From Bryobacteraceae bacterium (GTDB lineage: Bacteria > Acidobacteriota > Terriglobia > Bryobacterales > Bryobacteraceae): DNA of 11,309 nt. The position numbers were made by a program, and so were the translations under genes. Positions 7,172 through 11,309 of this stretch are shown piece after piece (within the stretch, counting starts at the first letter, position 1; every line of letters starts with the position of its first letter). The stretch is from assembly GCA_025350445.1 (NCBI GenBank), contig JANXXV010000716.1, positions 1 to 11,309 of the forward strand, given 5' to 3'. The notes under the pieces were generated by a model. The model saw nothing but the letters and a program-made list of their open reading frames with translations, had not been told where the DNA came from and did not search any database.

Positions 7172-8034
7172 CGTTGCTTCACCTGGCCCATGTCCGCCCC
7201 CAGAATCACCGGCGGCTCCTGCATCTCGTCCGCGAATCCGGTAATCTGCTGCAGTTCATTGATGGCTTTCTCGGTGGATTGCATACTCTCACTCACCGAA
7301 TCGATCTGGCTGGTGAGGAAGTCCGGATCCTGCCGGTTCACCGCCGCTTCCGTAATCGCTTGAATCTTGGCTTCGATGCGGTCCAGTTCCGCGTGCACGA
7401 ACTCCGAATTCTGTTTCGCCTTGTTGAAATTGTCCAGACGTTGCTGCTGCACCGCCACCGAATCCTGCAACGACCGGACAATTCTCTCGTCGCCTCCGGT
7501 GTGCCCCACCAACTTGCTTTGCGCCTCCGCCAGTCGATTGCCGATCTCCACTTCGTTTGCCCGTTCCAGGAAGCGCTGCAGGTATTGTTGCGATGTCAGC
7601 AGCCGCAGAAAAACCCACAGCATGCGGTCCAGCGCCTGCGTGTTCAGGTCTTCGCCACCCACCTCCTGCCGGCCGCGCACGCCCTGCGCGATGGTCCGCA
7701 TTTCCAGGCAGCGGTTGCGCAATTGTTCAAAGCGGCTGCGCGCTTCGAACGGAAACGTCGCCACAATTTCCTGCAAGGAACGTTGCCCAGCAACCGCAGC
7801 CTGCTCTTTTGAAGCCTTGTGCAATTCAGCATCGATTGCCTGTCGAAAACGCACGTTCGAAACCAACCCCGTCAGGTAAACAATCTCACCGGCCGCAATC
7901 AGGGACAACACTGCGTCGGGCATCGGACTAATCACGGCCGCGGCCACGCCGCCCAGAAACAAAAGCAAATTCCAGCGTTGCAGAAATGCCCGCTTCACAT
8001 ACTCGCCTACTCCCGCTGTCGAAGGGTTCTCCAT
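7168..8034 (-). CDS. Two-TM membrane protein with long coiled coil, unknown function
   Basis: I do not recognise a named family. Counting from the ATG at 8034 the protein has 288 residues. Two hydrophobic segments lie near the N-terminus (about 22-36, WNLLLFLGGVAAAVI, and 40-58), joined by a short SPMPD turn, with positive residues before the first (K14, R16, R20). The rest is a long charged, mostly helical region. Residues about 165-262 are rich in Q, E, K, L and A in a coiled-coil-like spacing. The tail contains EPPVILG (273-279), which could be a docking peptide. With both ends on the same side and K/R flanking, the bulk is probably cytoplasmic. An in-frame TTG at 8040 is also possible; the ATG 6 bases downstream is preferred, though neither has a clear ribosome site. 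The stop overlaps the AAA+ start by 4 bases, making the ATPase its likeliest partner and this protein a possible membrane anchor for it. Confidence 0.8.
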   Translation of the reverse strand: MENPSTAGVGEYVKRAFLQRWNLLLFLGGVAAAVISPMPDAVLSLIAAGEIVYLTGLVSNVRFRQAIDAELHKASKEQAAVAGQRSLQEIVATFPFEARSRFEQLRNRCLEMRTIAQGVRGRQEVGGEDLNTQALDRMLWVFLRLLTSQQYLQRFLERANEVEIGNRLAEAQSKLVGHTGGDERIVRSLQDSVAVQQQRLDNFNKAKQNSEFVHAELDRIEAKIQAITEAAVNRQDPDFLTSQIDSVSESMQSTEKAINELQQITGFADEMQEPPVILGADMGQVKQR

Positions 8035-8040
8035 GGGCAA

Positions 8041-8862
8041 TCAGATTTCGGCGCGTTCCGCCGAAGCCTCCAGCTTCTCAATTATGTCGCTGATCTCGCG
8101 GGATGCGCGCTGGAACTCCGGCTCACGCTGCATCACCCGTGCCGGCCGGTCCGGCGGAGGCACTTCCAGTTGGTGCAGAATCGTTCCGGGCGCGGGTGAA
8201 AAAATGTAGACGCGATCCCCCAGGTACACCGCCTCGTTCACGTCATGCGTCACAAAAAATACGGTGGCTTCCAGTTCCCGCCACAAGCTCACCAGCAGAT
8301 CTTGCATATTGAGCCGCGTACCGGGATCCAGGGCTCCGAATGGCTCATCCATCAGAATGATCTTCGGCCGTAGGATCAACGTCCGCGCAATTGCCACGCG
8401 CTGGCGCATGCCCCCTGAAAGCTCATGCGGATACTTGTCCGCATCCCTCTTCACCTGAAGCCCCACCTTCCCTATCCACTCGCGGGCCCGGTCCTCGCGT
8501 TCCTTCCTGCCCACCCCGGCGCACTCCAGCCCGAACGCCACGTTTTCCAGCACCGTGCGATTGTCAAACGACGTGTAATCCTGAAACACCATGCCGCGAT
8601 CCGAACCCGGACCGGGCACAGGGGTTCCTACCACCTTGATCGTGCCCGCCGTCGCCGGAAAGTGCGGACGCAATCCGGCAATAAGGCGCAATACGGTGGA
8701 CTTTCCACAACCCGAAGGTCCCAAGATCCCGATGAACTCGCCTTTCCCGGGCTGGTCCTCCACCGTGAAAGAGACGTCGTGAATGGCCGTGTATGCCGCC
8801 TCCGTGCCCGCGGCAAATGTCTTCGAGACACCTGCGAACTCTACAACGTTCGGGGCGCTCAA
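8041..8862 (-). CDS. ABC transporter ATP-binding protein, nitrate/sulfonate/taurine (TauB/SsuB) type
   Basis: Cytoplasmic ATPase subunit of an importer. Numbered from the upstream ATG at 8904, it has Walker A GPSGCGKST (62-70), Q-loop Q108 in VFQDYTS, signature LSGGMRQR (162-169), Walker B IILMDEP (182-188) and the H-loop histidine H220 in VTHDVNEA. The YTSFDNRTVLENVAFGLE stretch is usual for the TauB/SsuB/NrtD group. Start choice: the ATG at 8904 gives 287 residues but overlaps the permease gene by 46 bases and has no ribosome site. A TTG at 8862 overlaps the permease stop by 4 bases (TTGA), is preceded by GGAGG and starts the protein at SAPNVVEFAGVSKTF, where this family normally begins. 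I prefer 8862 (273 residues). The C-terminal 40 residues are charged and helical, as in relatives. Substrate cannot be told from this subunit. Confidence 0.93.
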   Translation of the reverse strand: MSAPNVVEFAGVSKTFAAGTEAAYTAIHDVSFTVEDQPGKGEFIGILGPSGCGKSTVLRLIAGLRPHFPATAGTIKVVGTPVPGPGSDRGMVFQDYTSFDNRTVLENVAFGLECAGVGRKEREDRAREWIGKVGLQVKRDADKYPHELSGGMRQRVAIARTLILRPKIILMDEPFGALDPGTRLNMQDLLVSLWRELEATVFFVTHDVNEAVYLGDRVYIFSPAPGTILHQLEVPPPDRPARVMQREPEFQRASREISDIIEKLEASAERAEI

Positions 8863-9686
8863 TCCGCCTCCGTACGGTATGGGAATAGTCCGCGCTGCAT
8901 CCATCCAAGGAAGCGGTCTATCAGGAAAGCGATCAACCCGATCAAAAACAGGATCAGTACAATGTGGTCGGACATACCGCGCCGCTGGCTGGTGGAAAGA
9001 AGGTAGCCCAGGCCATGCTCGGCATTGATCAACTCCGCCAGCATAATGTAACCGAACGCCAGACCGAACAGGCTGCGCAAGCTCTTATAAATATCCGGCA
9101 GCGCCAGCGGCACCAGCACCTTCGACACAATCTGCCAGGAGGAAGCGCCCAGCGTCTGCGCCGTTTCCACGTAACGGTCCGGAACGGAAATCACCGCGCG
9201 GACGCTATCGGTAAAAACGAACGGGGCACAAGCAATAAAGAGGAACATCGCTTTCTGCGTCTCTTCAATTCCGAACCACAAAATGGTCAGCGGGATCAAC
9301 GCTGCAACCGGTATGTTCCGGCCAAACAGCGCCACCGGCGCAGTGGCGGCGTCAAACACACGCCACGATCCGGCGAGTATTCCCAGCGGTACGCCCACCA
9401 AAGCGGCTAATCCAAATCCAATCATTACGCGGCGCAGCGTTGCCACTACCGAAGCAGCCAGACCCCGATCGTTCCACAGCGCGGGAAAGCTCTTAACCAC
9501 CTCTAGCGGCGATGGCAAGATTACCGGAGAGATCCACCGCACTTCCGCCGAAGCTCCGCGCGTCGCCAACCACCAAACGACAACCAACAGAGCCAGCGTA
9601 CCGGCCCCCAGTAACTTCGCGGCCCACGGAGACGGCGGAATCCGAAGTTCCCACAGCCCGTTTCCGGACTGTCTCGCGATGGGCAT
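8859..9686 (-). CDS. ABC transporter permease, nitrate/sulfonate/taurine (TauC/SsuC) type
   Basis: Inner-membrane permease of the binding-protein-dependent importer group, 275 residues, a normal length. The first hydrophobic segment is at about 23-41, followed by a periplasmic stretch containing ISPVILPSPLEVV (52-64), the PSP motif common to SsuC/TauC permeases. Further segments lie near 85-106, 125-140, 144-165, 205-222 and 241-258. The cytoplasmic EAA-type loop that contacts the ATPase is ETAQTLGASSWQIVSKVLVP (174-193). The ATG lies 2 bases after the stop of the binding-protein/OmpA gene and the stop overlaps the preferred start of the ATPase gene, so the three transporter parts are translated as a block. 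The N-terminal tail is hydrophilic (residues 1-20). Family call is secure; substrate unknown. Confidence 0.93.
   Translation of the reverse strand: MPIARQSGNGLWELRIPPSPWAAKLLGAGTLALLVVVWWLATRGASAEVRWISPVILPSPLEVVKSFPALWNDRGLAASVVATLRRVMIGFGLAALVGVPLGILAGSWRVFDAATAPVALFGRNIPVAALIPLTILWFGIEETQKAMFLFIACAPFVFTDSVRAVISVPDRYVETAQTLGASSWQIVSKVLVPLALPDIYKSLRSLFGLAFGYIMLAELINAEHGLGYLLSTSQRRGMSDHIVLILFLIGLIAFLIDRFLGWMQRGLFPYRTEAD
8867..8871 (-). promoter_or_regulatory. Ribosome binding site GGAGG favouring a TTG start
   Basis: On the minus strand GGAGG stands four bases before TTG at 8862, which is in frame with the ABC ATPase and overlaps the permease stop as TTGA. The competing ATG at 8904 has no purine-rich site before it. 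Spacing is slightly short, so the choice is likely but not certain. Confidence 0.5.
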
Positions 9687-9688
9687 AC

Positions 9689-11309
9689 CTACTTGGGCGA
9701 CTCCAGCGGGTACACCTTGATCTCCACTCGCCGGTTCTTCGCGTGGTTCATCGGGTCGCCAGGATCAGCCGGCCGGTCCCAACCCATTCCAATCGCCGAA
9801 AATTGATTGGGCTGCAATGTGGGGAACTTCCTCACCAGCGCTTCCTTCACTGCGTTAGCCCGGTTCATTGCCAGTTCCTTCACCGGAGCATCCGGCACCT
9901 GCCCCTTCATAGACGAATCCGTGTGCCCTTCAATCACAATGCGGGCCGCGCCAAACTGCCCCGCCAGCTTGCCCACTTCTTCCACTACGAAGCTCACGTT
10001 CGGATCGTACATTTCTTCAATCGTTTTGCCCTTATCGTTCTTCACGATCATCTTCGATAAATCGTAAGAATTCGGATAGAAGTGAATTACCACGGTCTTG
10101 GTGAGAATCTCATCGCTCTCGCTTTGCACCGTAGACGCGGCCGCCGGTACAAACTGCGTCGTGTACTCGTTGATCTGCTTGGCGTACTTCGGTTCCTTAC
10201 CCAGCTTCTCAATCAGCGAGAAGTCCATCACCTGGTCGAAGTCCGTCTTGTCCGACACCACGCCGATTCGCTTGTACAGGTAATACGCCGTGTTCCAAGT
10301 CCGCTCAAAGTTCGTGGGGTTGTTTTGGTTCAGAAAGAACTCACGATTTTCCGCGTGATTGGTGCTATGTGCATCGCCCAACATCCCCAGCGCATCGCTC
10401 TCCGGAATGGAATAGCCCGCCGCCATCAGCTTCGCAACGGCTTGTTTATTGGGCTGCTCTTTCAACGCCTCCATGCCATCGAAAATCCCGCGTACCAAGC
10501 CTTCCAACACGTCCATATGGTCCTTGGCGAAATCGGCGCGCGCAAACCATACGTCGGCAATCAGCTTATTCGCCGTCGCTGTTGTAACCAACATGCGATT
10601 TCCCTTGATCTTCGACAGGTTGTAAATATCCGGCGCCCAGGAGACCGCGCCCGCCAGTGACTTATCCGCGTTGAACGCCGCCGCCGCTTGGAAGGCGTCC
10701 TGCGTAAACTTAAATTTCACCTCGGCAGGTTGTACTCCGCCGTTGATCAACGCATTCAGTACGAAGAAGTGGGAAGGCGAGTTCTGCGCCAGAACAATGG
10801 TTTTGCCGCGCAAATCGGCGATCGTCTTGATACTGTCGCGAACCACAATGCCATCGCCACCGTTCGAAAAATCCACCTGCTGATAGACGCGCGGCATTAC
10901 ACGCGAATCCTTCCGCAAGCTATCCAGCAGCAGCGGCACCATGTCGAGCGTGCCCCATCCAATATGCACATTGCCCGCGGCGTAGGCGTCGCGCATCGCC
11001 ACCGGGTCGTCAATCAGAACAAGCTGCACCTTGAAATCCTGGCCGCCCGGCGTCTTCCAGATTTTGCCCGCCTTCAAACCGTTGTTCGCAAAAATAATGG
11101 GTGCCCAGCCAGCCCACACGTTCAAGGCGAACCGCACCGTGCGATCCGTCATCGGCTTGTAGCTGGAAATACCTTGCACGGCCGGCAACTTCTGCGCCGG
11201 AACGTAGTTATAATCCTTCGAGGTGGTGATGCCTTTGGTATCCGCGGCTTCGGCCCCGTTGCCAATTTCATCCTTTGAAATCGCACCCGTCAGCTTGCTG
11301 GGCAAAGCA
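9689..11309 (-). CDS. Substrate-binding protein fused to OmpA-like peptidoglycan-binding domain, 5' end beyond window
   Basis: A periplasmic solute-binding domain joined to a cell-wall anchor. Numbering from the TTG codon at 11305, residues 1-50 are a polar linker and about 55-385 form a NitT/TauT-like (NMT1-type) binding domain: RFALNVWAGWAPIIFANNGL (58-77), DDPVAMRDAYAAGNVHIGWGT (split around 99-119) and LRGKTIVLAQNSPSHFFV (165-182). Residues about 400-535 form an OmpA/MotB domain: VIEGHTDSS (457-465), LAMNRANAV (478-486), GMGWDRPA (506-513) and NRRVEI (524-529), with D463 and R525 at the usual diaminopimelate-contacting positions. The frame stays open to the window edge, and no signal peptide or membrane segment is visible, so the true start with its export signal or anchor lies off the window; the TTG is probably internal. 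It is the first visible gene of the operon, 2 bases before the permease. Such fusions occur in databases but their function is poorly known. Confidence 0.9.
   Translation of the reverse strand, partial: ALPSKLTGAISKDEIGNGAEAADTKGITTSKDYNYVPAQKLPAVQGISSYKPMTDRTVRFALNVWAGWAPIIFANNGLKAGKIWKTPGGQDFKVQLVLIDDPVAMRDAYAAGNVHIGWGTLDMVPLLLDSLRKDSRVMPRVYQQVDFSNGGDGIVVRDSIKTIADLRGKTIVLAQNSPSHFFVLNALINGGVQPAEVKFKFTQDAFQAAAAFNADKSLAGAVSWAPDIYNLSKIKGNRMLVTTATANKLIADVWFARADFAKDHMDVLEGLVRGIFDGMEALKEQPNKQAVAKLMAAGYSIPESDALGMLGDAHSTNHAENREFFLNQNNPTNFERTWNTAYYLYKRIGVVSDKTDFDQVMDFSLIEKLGKEPKYAKQINEYTTQFVPAAASTVQSESDEILTKTVVIHFYPNSYDLSKMIVKNDKGKTIEEMYDPNVSFVVEEVGKLAGQFGAARIVIEGHTDSSMKGQVPDAPVKELAMNRANAVKEALVRKFPTLQPNQFSAIGMGWDRPADPGDPMNHAKNRRVEIKVYPLESPK

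Noticed and set aside
7048..7812. 254-codon plus-strand open frame
   Set aside because: Antisense to the start of the AAA+ gene and to the coiled-coil gene. It is Arg/Leu/His-rich with no domain, and its boundaries match no operon logic.
8863..8904. N-terminal extension of the ABC ATPase from ATG 8904
   Set aside because: No ribosome site, a 46-base overlap with the permease, and 14 residues not typical of the family. Kept as an alternative in the gene entry, since TTG starts are less common.
11303..11305. TTG as the true start of the binding-protein/OmpA gene
   Set aside because: A periplasmic protein needs an export signal and none follows this codon. The frame is still open at the window edge, so the gene most likely continues upstream.
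1..11309. Mobile element, CRISPR array, tRNA or defence-system signatures
   Set aside because: No direct-repeat arrays, transposase or integrase motifs, terminal inverted repeats or tRNA-like folds were noticed. The AAA+ gene alone is not evidence of a defence system.

Overview
The window reads as chromosomal DNA of a moderately GC-rich Gram-negative bacterium. Codon use, the secreted tandem esterase, the M55 and M81 peptidases and the ABC/OmpA genes together suggest Acidobacteriota, perhaps Bryobacterales/Solibacter-like. That assignment is an inference from gene content, not from a marker gene. Nearly every base is coding. I see no tRNA, rRNA, CRISPR array, insertion sequence or phage gene.

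Layout. (1) Positions 1-768, minus strand: N-terminal part of an MFS transporter of the anion:cation symporter (ACS) type, cut by the window edge. (2) 769-810: a 42-base divergent control region. (3) 811-2298, plus strand: an M81 (MlrC-like) metallopeptidase. (4) 2287-11309, minus strand: eight tightly packed genes transcribed from the right edge leftwards, with junctions from a 4-base overlap to a 13-base gap. In transcription order they are a substrate-binding protein fused to an OmpA peptidoglycan-binding domain (5' end off the window), a TauC/SsuC-type permease, a TauB/SsuB-type ATPase, a two-TM coiled-coil membrane protein, a Ycf46-like AAA+ ATPase, a 97-residue unknown protein, a secreted tandem alpha/beta-hydrolase of the acetylxylan-esterase type, and a secreted M55 (DppA-like) D-aminopeptidase. 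The last gene overlaps the M81 gene tail to tail by 12 bases.

How they may work together. The first six genes of the long operon (5150-11309) look like one machine. It would be an ABC importer whose binding protein is tethered to peptidoglycan rather than diffusing freely, joined to a membrane coiled-coil protein, a AAA+ ATPase and a small helical protein that could be its partner. No characterised system with this combination comes to mind, and it is the best candidate here for something undescribed. The last two operon genes and the divergent pair on the left are degradative: secreted esterase, secreted D-aminopeptidase, cytoplasmic M81 peptidase and organic-anion transporter. They may form a scavenging module for modified or D-amino-acid peptides. 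Whether the machine and the module are functionally linked, or only share a transcript, cannot be settled from the sequence.
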